Below, one piece after another: positions 32,054 through 41,413 of a stretch of 51,245 nucleotides of DNA (positions within the stretch are counted from its first letter, which is position 1; every line of letters begins with the position of its first letter). The notes beneath the pieces are model-generated. The model saw nothing but the letters and a program-made list of their open reading frames with translations, ran no database searches and had not been told where the DNA came from. Origin of the DNA: Methanomassiliicoccaceae archaeon (GTDB lineage: Archaea > Thermoplasmatota > Thermoplasmata > Methanomassiliicoccales > Methanomethylophilaceae); assembly GCA_031285205.1 (NCBI GenBank), contig JAITWO010000024.1, positions 1 to 51,245 of the forward strand. The letters run 5' to 3'. A program made the translations under genes and the position numbers.

Positions 32054-33280
32054 TTAAGCCGCGATCAAAAGTCTCACACCTTCTATTCCCAGCGCCGAGA
32101 AGAGGGCCAGGACGCAGAAGGATGATAACGACGAGCCGTAGGCGAGTATCCCTGCCGCAACGACGATCAGCAGGACAAGATAAAGTGCCGCCGTGACCAT
32201 GCGTTTGCTCGACCAATCGGATGCGATCACGCATGCAAGCCCAAGGGACCCGAGAATCAGCAGGACGTATTCGGCATGTTCCCACATCCCGCCCGTCTGG
32301 ATTAACGCAATGCCCATGAGCATGAGCGACCCGCCTGCCAGGGTTATAAAGAATCCGGCATGCCCGCGGTAGGGCCGGCTGCGCATCATCGACGAACCGA
32401 TGCCGTACACCAGTGTGAAGAACCCTCCGGCGATGCATGCTATCGAGAAGCACATTTGCGCCTCCGCCACCGATGACAGCCCGAGCAGGTACACCTGATC
32501 GGTGCCGAATATCCATGACGGGTCGGCAAGCGATGCGAACAGCCAGAACACCAGGAAAGAAGCCATCGCAAGCAGTGCCGCAAAACCGAACGCCAATTTG
32601 TGTCTGTCGGAAACACCAGATCCATCGGGCGATGTCCTGGCGGTGCCTCCGCGGTACATGAACTTCATTCCCTGCAGCGCAAGCAACGAGAACAGCAGGA
32701 CGGCCACGACCGTCTCGACACCCGGCGTCCCGACAAAGGAGGTGCCGCCGAAAAGCGGTTCGAACGTATACGGTCCGCTGTCGGTACCTATCACCAACAG
32801 GCAGAATGTTATCGCGAGGATGGCGGCGACGGGAGTGATCAGCGCCAAGGTCCTGAGGCCGTTCTTCCAGTCCTTCACAGAGATCGCAATAAGGCACAGG
32901 AACCCGATCCCGAACGCCATAAGGGCAAGGATCACATGGATGTCGCCCGCATCTTCCGGGAAAACGCCGACGAGTGCCATCGATACGCCTGCCAGAAGGG
33001 CAAGGGGGCCGGCCAGCTGCCCGGCCAGCTCTTTGTTCGATATTATGATCAGAACACCGAACAGCGCAAGAAGCGCACCGCCGATGATACATCCTCCGTT
33101 GAAGAACAGACACGCCGTCTCGTTCGCAGAAACGCCCAGGTCGCTGAGGTAGTTCGTGCCGAATATCCAAGCGGGGTCGGACATGGCGGCCGTGTACCAT
33201 GAAAGCAAGAACACGAATACAGCGAGCAATCCAACGAGACCGATCAGGATATTCCGTTCTTTCGCGATTTCCCTTACCAT
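32054..33280 (-). CDS. Tandemly duplicated DUF998-like membrane protein
   Basis: A 408-residue polytopic membrane protein with about twelve predicted helices. It consists of two similar halves. The first contains 'SDPAWIFGTNYLSDLGVSAN' followed by a 'FFNGGCIIGG' helix; the second contains 'ADPSWIFGTDQVYLLGLSSV' followed by 'MCFSIACIAGG'. Both match the DUF998 pattern, so this is an internal gene duplication. Function unknown. The ATG at 33280 (MVREIAKERN) is chosen because GGGAGAG lies eight bases upstream; the frame is open to 33325. A hairpin with T tract follows. Confidence 0.78.
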   Translation of the reverse strand: MVREIAKERNILIGLVGLLAVFVFLLSWYTAAMSDPAWIFGTNYLSDLGVSANETACLFFNGGCIIGGALLALFGVLIIISNKELAGQLAGPLALLAGVSMALVGVFPEDAGDIHVILALMAFGIGFLCLIAISVKDWKNGLRTLALITPVAAILAITFCLLVIGTDSGPYTFEPLFGGTSFVGTPGVETVVAVLLFSLLALQGMKFMYRGGTARTSPDGSGVSDRHKLAFGFAALLAMASFLVFWLFASLADPSWIFGTDQVYLLGLSSVAEAQMCFSIACIAGGFFTLVYGIGSSMMRSRPYRGHAGFFITLAGGSLMLMGIALIQTGGMWEHAEYVLLILGSLGLACVIASDWSSKRMVTAALYLVLLIVVAAGILAYGSSLSSFCVLALFSALGIEGVRLLIAA

Positions 33281-33453
33281 TTTGAATCTCTCCCAACCCG
33301 CAACATGCGGGTTCTGATGTGCCACGTTACTACGAACGCTATATTAATTATTTCTCACGCAAAATATATGTTATTAAAAGTATAGTTTAGATACAGACCA
33401 AAAAAGAGAAGAACTTATGCGCGCTCACAGCCATGCAACAAGGAAGTTATCAT

Positions 33454-34218
33454 ATGAGGAACATATATTTTGTCGGTACCGCGGGAAGCGGAAAGAGCTC
33501 TCTGGTCAGCGCTTACAAGGAATGGCTGGACATGAACGGGATAGATTCGATAGTCGTGAACCTCGATCCCGGCGCGGACGCACTCCCGTATCCGGCCGAT
33601 ATAGACATACGCGAATGGATAAACCTGCAGGAAGTGATGGATGAATATGCATTAGGCCCCAACGGGGCGCAGGTCGTGTGCGCAGACCTTATGGCAATGA
33701 ACATCGAGAAGCTGACGGACGCGATATCCGGGTACAAGACGAAGTATGTCCTCATAGACACGCCCGGTCAGCTGGAACTGTTCGTGTTCAGGAGATCGTC
33801 CAAGATGACGGTCGATGCGCTGGGAAGGGAGAGGTCAATGACCGTATTCCTTTCGGACCCGATGCTGTGCAGGACATCCAACGGGTTCATATCGAGCATG
33901 ATGCTCTCAACGATAGTGCAATTCCGGCTGCAGATGCCGATGATCAACATACTCTCAAAATCCGATGTGCTGAACGATGACGAACTGAAAAAAGTGATGT
34001 CATGGTTCTCTGACCCTGACGCGCTGTACGGCGATATGCTGGACAACGACAGCGACCCGCAGACGGTCATCGGCATGGAGCTGTTCAAGGCGATGGAGAG
34101 CATCGGTGCGTTCGGCGACATCAGGGCGGTGTCATCGAAGGAGTCCCTGGGGATGGAGGAGTTGTACGCTGCGGCGCAGCAATGCTTCTTCGGCGGCGAG
34201 GACGCTGATACCGACTGA
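33454..34218 (+). CDS. GPN-loop GTPase
   Basis: A 254-residue GPN GTPase. G1 is GTAGSGKSS (residues 8-16), the GPN loop is ALGPNGAQV (about 68-76), 'VNLDPGADALPYP' follows strand 2, and 'LIDTPGQLELF' is G3. Archaeal members are homodimers; eukaryotic relatives help assemble RNA polymerase II and build the nuclear pool of it. The ATG at 33454 gives the usual N-terminus (MRNIYFVGTAGSG); the ATG at 33433 would add seven residues. Next to it is PAN on the other strand. Confidence 0.93.
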   Translation: MRNIYFVGTAGSGKSSLVSAYKEWLDMNGIDSIVVNLDPGADALPYPADIDIREWINLQEVMDEYALGPNGAQVVCADLMAMNIEKLTDAISGYKTKYVLIDTPGQLELFVFRRSSKMTVDALGRERSMTVFLSDPMLCRTSNGFISSMMLSTIVQFRLQMPMINILSKSDVLNDDELKKVMSWFSDPDALYGDMLDNDSDPQTVIGMELFKAMESIGAFGDIRAVSSKESLGMEELYAAAQQCFFGGEDADTD

Positions 34219-34269
34219 CAGACCGCGAAAATGTGTTAAAGAGAAGGTTTGACGGAGATGGGCCGAGGC

Positions 34270-35481
34270 TCATGCGAACATGAGCGCGGGCGGTTTGCTC
34301 ATCTTGTTCTTCTCCGTTTCCATGACTTTAGATCTGGCTCTGTCGAAGTCATCTCTGGTGACGCAGTCCCTTCCGTCGCGTATGGCCAGCATACCGGCTT
34401 CGGTGCATATCGATTTTATCTCCGCTCCCGATGCCCCGTCCGTCACGGCCGCAAGATTATCGATGTCGATATGGCCGTCGATGTTCATGTAAGACGTGTG
34501 GATCCTGAATATCTCCGCCCTGCCTTCCGTGTCAGGAAGAGTTATATCAATGATCCTGTCGAACCTTCCCGGCCTTAAGAGGGCCTCGTCAAGTATGTCC
34601 GGTCTGTTCGTCGCGCCGATTATCTTGATGTTGCTCGTCGGAGTGAAACCGTCAAGCTCAGAGAGCAGCTGCATCAGCGTTCTCTGAACCTCGCGGTCGC
34701 CGGATGTCGACCCGTCAAGCCTCTTCGCGCCGACGGAATCAAGTTCGTCAATGAATATTATGCTCGGTGCCTTTTCCTTTGCCAGATCGAACAACTCGCG
34801 GACAAGCCTCGCACCCTCGCCGATGTACTTCTGTACCAGTTCCGAACCCACAAGCCTGATGAAGGTTGCCTTGGTGGCGTTGGCAACCGCCTTTGCCATC
34901 AGCGTCTTACCGGTTCCCGGAGGGCCCACCAATAATACGCCCTTAGGCGGCTCGATGCCCACCTTTTTGTACAGTTCGGGGCGCAGCAACGGGTCCTCAA
35001 CTGCCTCGCGGAGCTCTATCATCTGCATCCTGAGACCACCGACGTCATCATACGTGATGTTCGGTTTGTCAATGATCTCCGCGCCGGTGACCACCGGGTC
35101 CAGCGGGGCGGGCAGGACATCCATGACAGCAAGCGTCTGTTTGTTCATCGACACCCTCGAACCGGGTATGAGGTCCTTCTTTGGCACGAACTCAGACACC
35201 GAGACGATGAAATCAGGTCCTGTTGAGCTTTTTACGATAACTCTGCTGTCTCCGAGGATGTCCCTCAGCGAACCGACTATCAGCGGAGGACTCTTCAGCC
35301 TCTCCATCTCGGTCCTCAGGCGTTTCAGTTCCTTCTCTATCCTGAATTTTTCACTTTCCACGGAGCGCTTCTCACTCTCAACGGTGTTGATCTCCTCCGT
35401 AAGCCTGGCGTTCCTCTCCTCCAGAAAGCGGATCTTGTCCTTGAACTCGGACGCCAGTTCCTTGTCGTGCGCATTATTCAT
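34270..35481 (-). CDS. pan: Proteasome-activating nucleotidase
   Basis: A 403-residue AAA ATPase, the cap of the archaeal 20S proteasome. It has an N-terminal coiled coil (about 5-65), an OB domain (about 75-145) and the AAA core with Walker A GPPGTGKT (about 186-193), Walker B IIFIDELDS (about 242-250) and the arginine fingers in 'LLRPGRFDRIIDI'. Full family length. Unusually, the C-terminus ends PPALMFA, whereas most PANs end in a HbYX motif such as LYR; here a Phe takes the place of the Tyr. The motif opens the 20S gate, so gate opening may differ. It converges with the GPN GTPase. Confidence 0.93.
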   Translation of the reverse strand: MNNAHDKELASEFKDKIRFLEERNARLTEEINTVESEKRSVESEKFRIEKELKRLRTEMERLKSPPLIVGSLRDILGDSRVIVKSSTGPDFIVSVSEFVPKKDLIPGSRVSMNKQTLAVMDVLPAPLDPVVTGAEIIDKPNITYDDVGGLRMQMIELREAVEDPLLRPELYKKVGIEPPKGVLLVGPPGTGKTLMAKAVANATKATFIRLVGSELVQKYIGEGARLVRELFDLAKEKAPSIIFIDELDSVGAKRLDGSTSGDREVQRTLMQLLSELDGFTPTSNIKIIGATNRPDILDEALLRPGRFDRIIDITLPDTEGRAEIFRIHTSYMNIDGHIDIDNLAAVTDGASGAEIKSICTEAGMLAIRDGRDCVTRDDFDRARSKVMETEKNKMSKPPALMFA

Positions 35482-35596
35482 CCACGGACCTCACGTATCC
35501 TATTGATGCGCCTATAATATTAACTTTCCGTTGTAACGCGCCTCACAGCCGTCCGGTGGCTGATATGGAGGATTATATTTAATTATCACGAGGCAC

Positions 35597-36106
35597 ATGG
35601 GGAAAACAATGCTTTGCGAACTGTGCGGAAAGGAGGCCGGCGTTACCAAGCCGATATTCATAGAAGGTACGAAGTTGCATGTATGCCAGAATTGCATGAG
35701 GTTCGGCGAGGAGAGCAAGGCGCAGGCCGGGAAGGCCGGCACTGCACCGGCGCCGAGCGCGATAGTGATAGAGGAGAGGCTGCAGAGACGCGAGAAGCGT
35801 ATGCAGACCAAGGACGTCTATGCAAATACCCAGTCCACAGAACTTGTGGATGATTACGGGAAAGTGATAAGGGACGCGAGGACCGCTGCCGGAATGGACC
35901 TAGAGCAGTTCGCAGCCTCGATATACGAGAAGAAAGGCATCATCGCCAAGATAGAGGCCAACGACCTTGTTCCTGATGAAAAACTAATGAGGAAGATAGA
36001 GAAGGCGCTGAACATAAGGTTGACTGAGACGGTGCAGGCGGTGACGGGCGGGAACAAGAGCGCAGGCTCAAAAATGACCCTCGAGAACTTCATACGGAAA
36101 GAATGA
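35597..36106 (+). CDS. Multiprotein bridging factor aMBF1
   Basis: A 169-residue archaeal MBF1-type regulator. An N-terminal zinc ribbon has cysteines in MLCELCGKEAG and VCQNCMRFGEE; a basic linker follows (about 60-80); the HTH is at about 95-150 with 'DLEQFAASIYEKKGIIAKIEANDLVPDEKLMRKIEKALNI' in parts. MBF1 links regulators to TBP in eukaryotes; archaeal aMBF1 binds the ribosome in some species. The ATG at 35597 lies about 21 bases after a TATA-like TTATATTTA; a second ATG at 35609 (MLCELC) is possible. Confidence 0.9.
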   Translation: MGKTMLCELCGKEAGVTKPIFIEGTKLHVCQNCMRFGEESKAQAGKAGTAPAPSAIVIEERLQRREKRMQTKDVYANTQSTELVDDYGKVIRDARTAAGMDLEQFAASIYEKKGIIAKIEANDLVPDEKLMRKIEKALNIRLTETVQAVTGGNKSAGSKMTLENFIRKE

Positions 36107-36592
36107 TCATCTTTTCATCACTGTGTCGTAGGCGGTGCCGCAGTATTCCGATATGTCGATGTTCTTCTCTCTGAGCATCAGCAGTGCAGCGATCTCGATA
36201 TCCACATTGAGGCGCTTCTGTACAGCGTTCACGGAGACGATGAAATCTTTCTTTTTTATGCCGGCGGACTCCGCCCTCGCCATGAGTCTCGACAGCAGGT
36301 CGTCAGCCGGTGCTGCGGAAGGTCTGCTCTTGGATAATGCTTTGACGGTATCGGCCGACGGCCTGAAACCGAACGGAACGTCGGTCGCGTGGACATCGAA
36401 CTTCGGGCGCAGGTATTCGCCGTCCTTCTCCAAATGCCCCTTCTCAAGGAGCACGGCGAGCAACCTGTCCGCATCGGCGGGCGGCATCCATTTGTATCTC
36501 AGGGAAATCTCCATGGTGAACTCCTTATCGGTGACCACATTCTTCCCAACATTCCTGAAAAAGGAGGCCACCGTACACATGAGTTCGTCCAT
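36107..36592 (-). CDS. DUF2240 family protein
   Basis: A 161-residue archaeal DUF2240 protein, mostly helical, with a wHTH-like first half ('DKEFTMEISLRYKWMPPADADRLLAVLLEKGHLEKDGEYLRP') and a C-terminal helical part 'ALLMLREKNIDISEYCGTAY'. Function unknown. The stop is one base from that of the convergent MBF1 gene. ATG at 36592, with the rpoK promoter beyond. Confidence 0.8.
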   Translation of the reverse strand: MDELMCTVASFFRNVGKNVVTDKEFTMEISLRYKWMPPADADRLLAVLLEKGHLEKDGEYLRPKFDVHATDVPFGFRPSADTVKALSKSRPSAAPADDLLSRLMARAESAGIKKKDFIVSVNAVQKRLNVDIEIAALLMLREKNIDISEYCGTAYDTVMKR

Positions 36593-36717
36593 GAGACATC
36601 AATCCCGAATCGGTATAAAATCGCGTCGTTCCCTTTTCGGCGAACGACGGTACGCCGACGGCCCGATCAACACATTAATTCCTCACGCGTTCTTCTTTTA
36701 TCTCTGACTTGCAAAAT

Positions 36718-36726
36718 CTATATAAG
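36718..36726 (+). promoter_or_regulatory. TATA box of the rpoK-rpsB operon
   Basis: CTATATAAG, a near-consensus archaeal TATA box, 44 bases before the rpoK ATG at 36766; the RNA would start near 36748. GGTG at 36757-36760 can serve as ribosome-binding site. Confidence 0.6.
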
Positions 36727-36765
36727 GGAGAGCCTAATATCAGACCACTCCCGTATGGTGAACAT

Positions 36766-36936
36766 ATGAAATATACTAGATTCGAGAAGGCAAGGATCAT
36801 CGGCGCGAGAGCCCTCCAAATATCGTTCGGGGCACCAGTTCTCGTGGATTATCCGGCAAATATGCTTGATCCGATAGACATAGCCATGCTGGAGTTCGAT
36901 AACGATCTGATCCCTATCACGGTTAGCAGAGACTGA
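36766..36936 (+). CDS. rpoK: DNA-directed RNA polymerase subunit K
   Basis: A 56-residue Rpb6/omega homologue. The conserved core '[23 protein letters not shown]' (residues 4-26 in parts) and the tail '[19 protein letters not shown]' are diagnostic. It fastens the polymerase assembly. The ATG at 36766 replaces an upstream in-frame ATG at 36709, which lies before the likely RNA start. Ten bases separate it from rpsB, the classic archaeal arrangement. Confidence 0.93.
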   Translation: MKYTRFEKARIIGARALQISFGAPVLVDYPANMLDPIDIAMLEFDNDLIPITVSRD

Positions 36937-36946
36937 GGTTTTTTAC

Positions 36947-37558
36947 ATGAGCGAAACGGAGAACATTGAGCTATTGGTGCCCGAGGACATCTACCTGACG
37001 TCGGGTGTGCACATAGGCACGCAACAGAAAAGCGCCGACATGAAGGATTTCATATACAAGGTCAGGCAGGACGGGCTGTATGTGCTCGACGTCAAGAAGA
37101 CAGACGAGAGGATAAGGGCGGCGGCCAAGTTCCTTGCGAGATTCGACCCGAGAAGGGTGCTCGTCGTATCGGCAAGGCAGTACGGTCAGAGGCCTGCGAG
37201 GACATTCTCCAAGGCTATCGGCGCACCCGCATTCGCAGGACGCTTCGTTCCAGGAACACTCACCAACCCGTCGATGAACGGGTTCATCGAACCGGAAGTG
37301 ATAATGGTCACCGACCCGTCGGCGGACAAGCAGGCACTGAACGAGGCGCTGAATCTCGGGATACCGATAGTCGCGATGTGCGATGCCAACAACGAGACCA
37401 GAAACGTTGATCTTGTGATACCCACCAACAACAAAGGAAGGCGTGCGCTGGCATGCATATACTGGATCCTCACCCGCGAGGTCCTTACGGCAAGAGGGGA
37501 CATAAAGGACCCGGCCGATTACAAGCTGGAGATCGACGATTTCGAAGCCCGTCTGTAA
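36947..37558 (+). CDS. rpsB: 30S ribosomal protein S2
   Basis: A 203-residue archaeal uS2. Motifs include '[21 protein letters not shown]', '[17 protein letters not shown]', '[25 protein letters not shown]' (parts) and '[34 protein letters not shown]' (parts). Ribosomal small-subunit protein. Follows rpoK in one operon. Confidence 0.96.
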   Translation: MSETENIELLVPEDIYLTSGVHIGTQQKSADMKDFIYKVRQDGLYVLDVKKTDERIRAAAKFLARFDPRRVLVVSARQYGQRPARTFSKAIGAPAFAGRFVPGTLTNPSMNGFIEPEVIMVTDPSADKQALNEALNLGIPIVAMCDANNETRNVDLVIPTNNKGRRALACIYWILTREVLTARGDIKDPADYKLEIDDFEARL

Positions 37559-37604
37559 GACGGCATAACAAACCTTTTTACACTCCTATCTTTCTCTTTT
37601 ACTC

Positions 37605-38411
37605 ATGCGCTATCCGGCGGTCGCAGGCCGTTTCTATCCGAACGACAAGAAAGCACTGATGAAAGAGATGGAATCCTGTTTTTCCCATGCGATCGGCCCG
37701 GGCATGCCGGGCAGGTGCAGTAACGAGAGAAAGATCACGGCAGTCATAGCTCCGCATGCGGGATACAGGGCGTCAGGTATGAATGCCGCGCATGCTTACA
37801 AGGAGATAGCGGAGGACGGCCTTCCGGAAGTGTACATCATAGTTGGGCCGGACCACCACGGCATACCGTACGATGCGGCGATGTGCTCCGACCCGTACAT
37901 CACTCCGCTGGGGGAATGCGGGGTGCACAGCGATATCGCAAAAAAGCTAAGGAAACTCATGCCGGATGATGCACACTCCCATAAGTACGAGCATTCGGTC
38001 GAAGTTCAGGTGCCGTTCATACAGTTCATTGACCCGGGTGCAAAGATGATACCGATAATAATGAGCGACCAGTCGCAGGAATGTGTCAAATATGTTGCAG
38101 AGGCGATAGCCGAGGCGTGTGACGGTCACGATTATCTCATAGTGGCGTCAAGCGACCTTTCCCACTACGTTCCTAAGAGCAGAGCATCCTCGGAAGGGAA
38201 GGATGTGCTGGACAGAGTATGCTCTCTTGATGTGCCGGGGATGTACGAGATAATAGAAAGGCGCAGGATAACCTCATGCGGTTTCGGGCCGATGGCGGTC
38301 GCCATGTCATCGAAATGTTCATCAGCAAAGCTGCTGAGATATTCGGACTCCCATGACTCGCTCGGAGGGAGCGAAGTGGTCGCATATGCTTCCGTGGCAT
38401 TCTATAAGTGA
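37605..38411 (+). CDS. MEMO1 family protein (AmmeMemoRadiSam B)
   Basis: A 268-residue MEMO1-like protein. The start 'MRYPAVAGRFYPND' and the segments 'VIAPHAGYRASGMNAAHAY', 'VGPDHHGIPYDAAM', 'EHSVEVQVPFIQ' and 'VASSDLSHYVP' are family hallmarks; conserved histidines can bind metal. It is part of the three-gene AmmeMemoRadiSam set, but neither the AMMECR1 nor the radical SAM partner is here. Related to dioxygenases, function unclear. It begins 46 bases after rpsB. Confidence 0.9.
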   Translation: MRYPAVAGRFYPNDKKALMKEMESCFSHAIGPGMPGRCSNERKITAVIAPHAGYRASGMNAAHAYKEIAEDGLPEVYIIVGPDHHGIPYDAAMCSDPYITPLGECGVHSDIAKKLRKLMPDDAHSHKYEHSVEVQVPFIQFIDPGAKMIPIIMSDQSQECVKYVAEAIAEACDGHDYLIVASSDLSHYVPKSRASSEGKDVLDRVCSLDVPGMYEIIERRRITSCGFGPMAVAMSSKCSSAKLLRYSDSHDSLGGSEVVAYASVAFYK

Positions 38412-38444
38412 AAAGGATTAATTGGCGGAACGTGATGACGTTTC

Positions 38445-38942
38445 ATGGACGATATCAATTTCTGTCCCGCGTGCGGCAAGAATCTGCCGTCAGGGAGCAC
38501 ATACTGCCCGGCATGCGGCAGGAACATGGCCGACCCGGGGGATGCGGACCGTGGAAGGACAGAGGCAGAGAGAGCATACAATGAGAGACGCGTAAAGGTG
38601 TCAGTGATAATACTGCTGATATTTTCCATGATAGCGTTGGTCTCGGGCGCGGCGTTGTTTTTCTTTGCGGCAGAGGTCACGGATGCCTTTTTCGGTGGGT
38701 TAGAGGAGATCATGGAGAATGGAGGGTTCGCGTGGTCAGCCATCGTCTCGATGATCGAATGGAGCGGCATAATCTCAATGATCGCGGGAGTGTCAGGGCT
38801 CATCGCGGCGGTATTGGCGCAAAAGCGCAGAATGTGGGCGGTGGTTCTGGCCCTGAGCATATTCGTGACGCTGTGTGGCAGCATATTCTGTCTCATCGCG
38901 GTCTGGAAGATATACAAGGCCAAGTCCGTGTTCACAGATTAA
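38445..38942 (+). CDS. Zinc-ribbon membrane protein
   Basis: A 165-residue protein with an N-terminal double-CxxC zinc ribbon (FCPACGKNLPSG and YCPACGRN, residues 7-26), a short basic linker, and three predicted membrane helices (about 51-76, 95-122 and 128-156). Zinc-ribbon-plus-membrane proteins of this size are common in archaea and gut anaerobes and are of unknown role. The ATG at 38445 is 33 bases after the MEMO stop. A GC-rich hairpin follows. Confidence 0.75.
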   Translation: MDDINFCPACGKNLPSGSTYCPACGRNMADPGDADRGRTEAERAYNERRVKVSVIILLIFSMIALVSGAALFFFAAEVTDAFFGGLEEIMENGGFAWSAIVSMIEWSGIISMIAGVSGLIAAVLAQKRRMWAVVLALSIFVTLCGSIFCLIAVWKIYKAKSVFTD

Positions 38943-38949
38943 GAATAAA

Positions 38950-38965
38950 GGCGGCTCGCGCCGCC
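38950..38965. terminator. GC-rich hairpin between convergent genes
   Basis: GGCGGC-TCGC-GCCGCC (38950-38965) lies between the stop of the zinc-ribbon gene (38942) and that of the RPA-associated gene (38976). It could separate transcription in both directions. Confidence 0.5.
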
Positions 38966-38975
38966 GTAACCTGTT

Positions 38976-39878
38976 TCATATCTTTTTTAGCCTTCCGAGC
39001 ACCGGTTCATAGACCAGTCCCTTATCCATCAGGGAGGTGACGATCTCCTCCACCTCGGTCCTCGCGATCCCCTCGGATGCCGCATGCGATATCAGATCCT
39101 CCATAGGCGCTCCGCGGCCGTCCCTGTCCAGGGTACCGAGCATGTTCAGAATGACGTCCTCCTTATCGGCATCAGTTCCGTCGCCGGCGGCCTTCTCGTC
39201 TATAATTATCTCATCCGGCATGTCGGAAACATCTTCAGGGAAGCCAAGGTCTATCTCTTTATCAGGCAGCAGCACCCTGAGCGCATTCTGTATGAGTTTG
39301 AGATAACGGGTCGATTCCGGCGCCCCGTAGAAACCGATCGCTTCCAGGACTCCTTCCGCCTCCTCTTTGCTCATCCCCTGTTGCGTCAGGTCGTTGGCCG
39401 ATGCATCGGGCATCGACAGCGCGGTCTTCATGTTATTCAGGCGCCTCCAGGTGCATTGCGCCGCCTCAAGCACAATGCGCTGTCTCGTCTGCGCATCAAT
39501 ACGGACGATCCTTTCCGGCCTTATTGAGATGAGCGTCCGCGTCTCGTCAGGTTTGAATGATCTTATCTTCCCTACGATGGCGACGAACGACGGCGTTTCC
39601 ATGGAAGCGATCGCCGCAGCCGCCTCCGGCTGGTACCTGCCTACGTTCACGAAATAGCTTCCGGACACATCCTCTACCCTCGCCCTCCATAGCGGGTCTT
39701 CATCGGAGCCGATGTTCTGTTTGTCCAGCAGCACACCGGCGACCAGCACCCTGTTCAGTTTGGTGCCAAGCGGGGTTATGAGATACGCCGGCGATTTTTC
39801 ATCAGGCCCCTTCATTTCCAGAGAGGACATGTTGAGCTCTCCGGCAAATATCCTCCATGCGGTCTCACGGGATATCAC
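38976..39878 (-). CDS. RPA-associated protein (RPAP)
   Basis: A 300-residue OB-fold partner of archaeal RPA. The OB domain (about 25-125) has 'LNRVLVAGVLLDKQN' and 'WRARVEDVSGSYFVNVGRYQPEAAAAI' and 'VAIVGKIRSF'. The C-terminal part (about 225-300) is a winged-helix region ('VEEIVTSLMDKGLVYEPVLGRLKKI'). It forms a complex with RPA that binds single-stranded DNA. Its ATG overlaps the end of the upstream RPA gene as ATGA (39875-39878). Confidence 0.88.
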   Translation of the reverse strand: MISRETAWRIFAGELNMSSLEMKGPDEKSPAYLITPLGTKLNRVLVAGVLLDKQNIGSDEDPLWRARVEDVSGSYFVNVGRYQPEAAAAIASMETPSFVAIVGKIRSFKPDETRTLISIRPERIVRIDAQTRQRIVLEAAQCTWRRLNNMKTALSMPDASANDLTQQGMSKEEAEGVLEAIGFYGAPESTRYLKLIQNALRVLLPDKEIDLGFPEDVSDMPDEIIIDEKAAGDGTDADKEDVILNMLGTLDRDGRGAPMEDLISHAASEGIARTEVEEIVTSLMDKGLVYEPVLGRLKKI

Positions 39879-41191
39879 AGCGATCCCTCCACCTTCGTCA
39901 TGAGGTCCTCCGCTTCCTTCCGGATGTCCGGGACGGCCACCGCAATATCACGGACGATCATCATCGGCCCGTACTCATCGCTCAGAACGTTCCCTGAGGC
40001 GGTGACGTTCATCACCAAGACCTTTTCATCCATTGCCCTGAGCACGGCGTCCTGGTCCCCCCTCTCTTTGGCTATGGCCATTGCAGTTTCCAAAGAAATG
40101 GACGTTATCCTTTCAGTGCATTCTTTGTTCACTATCGCCGACAGTGCACCTGTCCCGTCATCGATGACTATCTTCATCCTGAGGTCGTGGACCGCATTCA
40201 CCTTGCCGTGGGAGGTGCACTCATCAGCAAGTATGGAGCGGTTGCATTCCGGGCATCTCCTTATCAGCCCGCTCCCGGCCCTTACATCAACTATGGCTCC
40301 CGTTACCATCACGTCTATCCCGCCGCCGGCTCTCAGCACGTCGGAGATGCTCCTCTTGCTTATACCGCTCTGAACATTCGAAAGGAGATCGTCAACCCTG
40401 CTAATTTCGCATTGATCGCCGAAATTCAGCTGCGGGACACCCCTGAACGATCTGACGTAGGCGTTCTTGGCACATATGGTCTCATCATCCTTCAGGCCAT
40501 GGTCGTTCCATGACGTGAACTGCACCTTTCCGGTGTCGTCCGCTATGTAACCGGTGAAGACGGTCTTCTTTTCGCCTTTGGACTCTATCTCCTTCGGCTC
40601 AACGGAGAATATCTTGCCGGTGACGGTGACATTGCCTATCCCTTCGCGAAGCTCCGATATTTTGAGGTCGGATGAGTACGATATCATCCGCTCGGGCAGT
40701 TTTATCGGGATATCTGAAACTTCAACGATGCTGCGCTCACCGAAGTTTATCTGTAATTTATCATTCCACAGTTTCGTGTAGGCGTTCTTGAACCTGTACG
40801 TCTCTCCTTTGACAAGCTCGAAGCGTCCTATGTCCCAGACGGTGAACGGTGCCGTCCCCGTCTCGTCACCCAATGTCCCGGAGAATATCGTTCTCGGGGT
40901 GCCGCGGGCGGTTACCTGCTTCTCTTCAACGAAGACGACCCTTGCCACGAGGTCCACATTCTTTTCCTCGCCTGTCATCTCCTTGATCTTCTTGGTGATC
41001 GACGCAGCGGACACGAACAGCGGCTCATCTTTGCCGTATTTTCTCATGATGCCCTTCTTGGCGGCCTCCAGTGACACATGATACACGTTAAGGTATGTGT
41101 TAAGCTCCTCGGCCAGTTGTTCCTCGTCCGCACTTTCTCCGATCACCCTTTTCAGTTCTTCAATATGGGGTGTAAGTTCTTCCATTCTCAT
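39875..41191 (-). CDS. Replication protein A (single-strand DNA-binding)
   Basis: A 438-residue archaeal RPA1-type protein with at least three OB folds: about 65-165 ('MTGEEKNVDLVARVVFVEEKQ'), about 180-275 ('GNVTVTGKIFSVEPKEIESKGEKKTVFTGYIADDTGKVQFTSW' in parts) and about 300-420. The last carries a zinc finger, CPECNRSILADECTSHG (about 314-330). It coats single-stranded DNA in replication and repair. The 5' end has the strong ribosome site GGAGGTCGATG before the ATG at 41191. In one operon with RPAP. Confidence 0.93.
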   Translation of the reverse strand: MRMEELTPHIEELKRVIGESADEEQLAEELNTYLNVYHVSLEAAKKGIMRKYGKDEPLFVSAASITKKIKEMTGEEKNVDLVARVVFVEEKQVTARGTPRTIFSGTLGDETGTAPFTVWDIGRFELVKGETYRFKNAYTKLWNDKLQINFGERSIVEVSDIPIKLPERMISYSSDLKISELREGIGNVTVTGKIFSVEPKEIESKGEKKTVFTGYIADDTGKVQFTSWNDHGLKDDETICAKNAYVRSFRGVPQLNFGDQCEISRVDDLLSNVQSGISKRSISDVLRAGGGIDVMVTGAIVDVRAGSGLIRRCPECNRSILADECTSHGKVNAVHDLRMKIVIDDGTGALSAIVNKECTERITSISLETAMAIAKERGDQDAVLRAMDEKVLVMNVTASGNVLSDEYGPMMIVRDIAVAVPDIRKEAEDLMTKVEGSL

Positions 41192-41413
41192 TTACATCGA
41201 CCTCCGCAGCTTACGCCGCCGCTGTCAGATTATAGATGTTGCCATGGTAGATAAAGGGTTGCAGGGGGTCGCCGAAACTACCGTTCAGGAGGAAAATATC
41301 ACAGTTCCGTTGTTTTTGTAGTGAGGCCTTTGCGCAGTATGGTTAATCAAGCAAATTAATATAATATAGTAATAGTGAACTGACAGAGACATTCAGTCGG
41401 ATGGCGAAAAACG

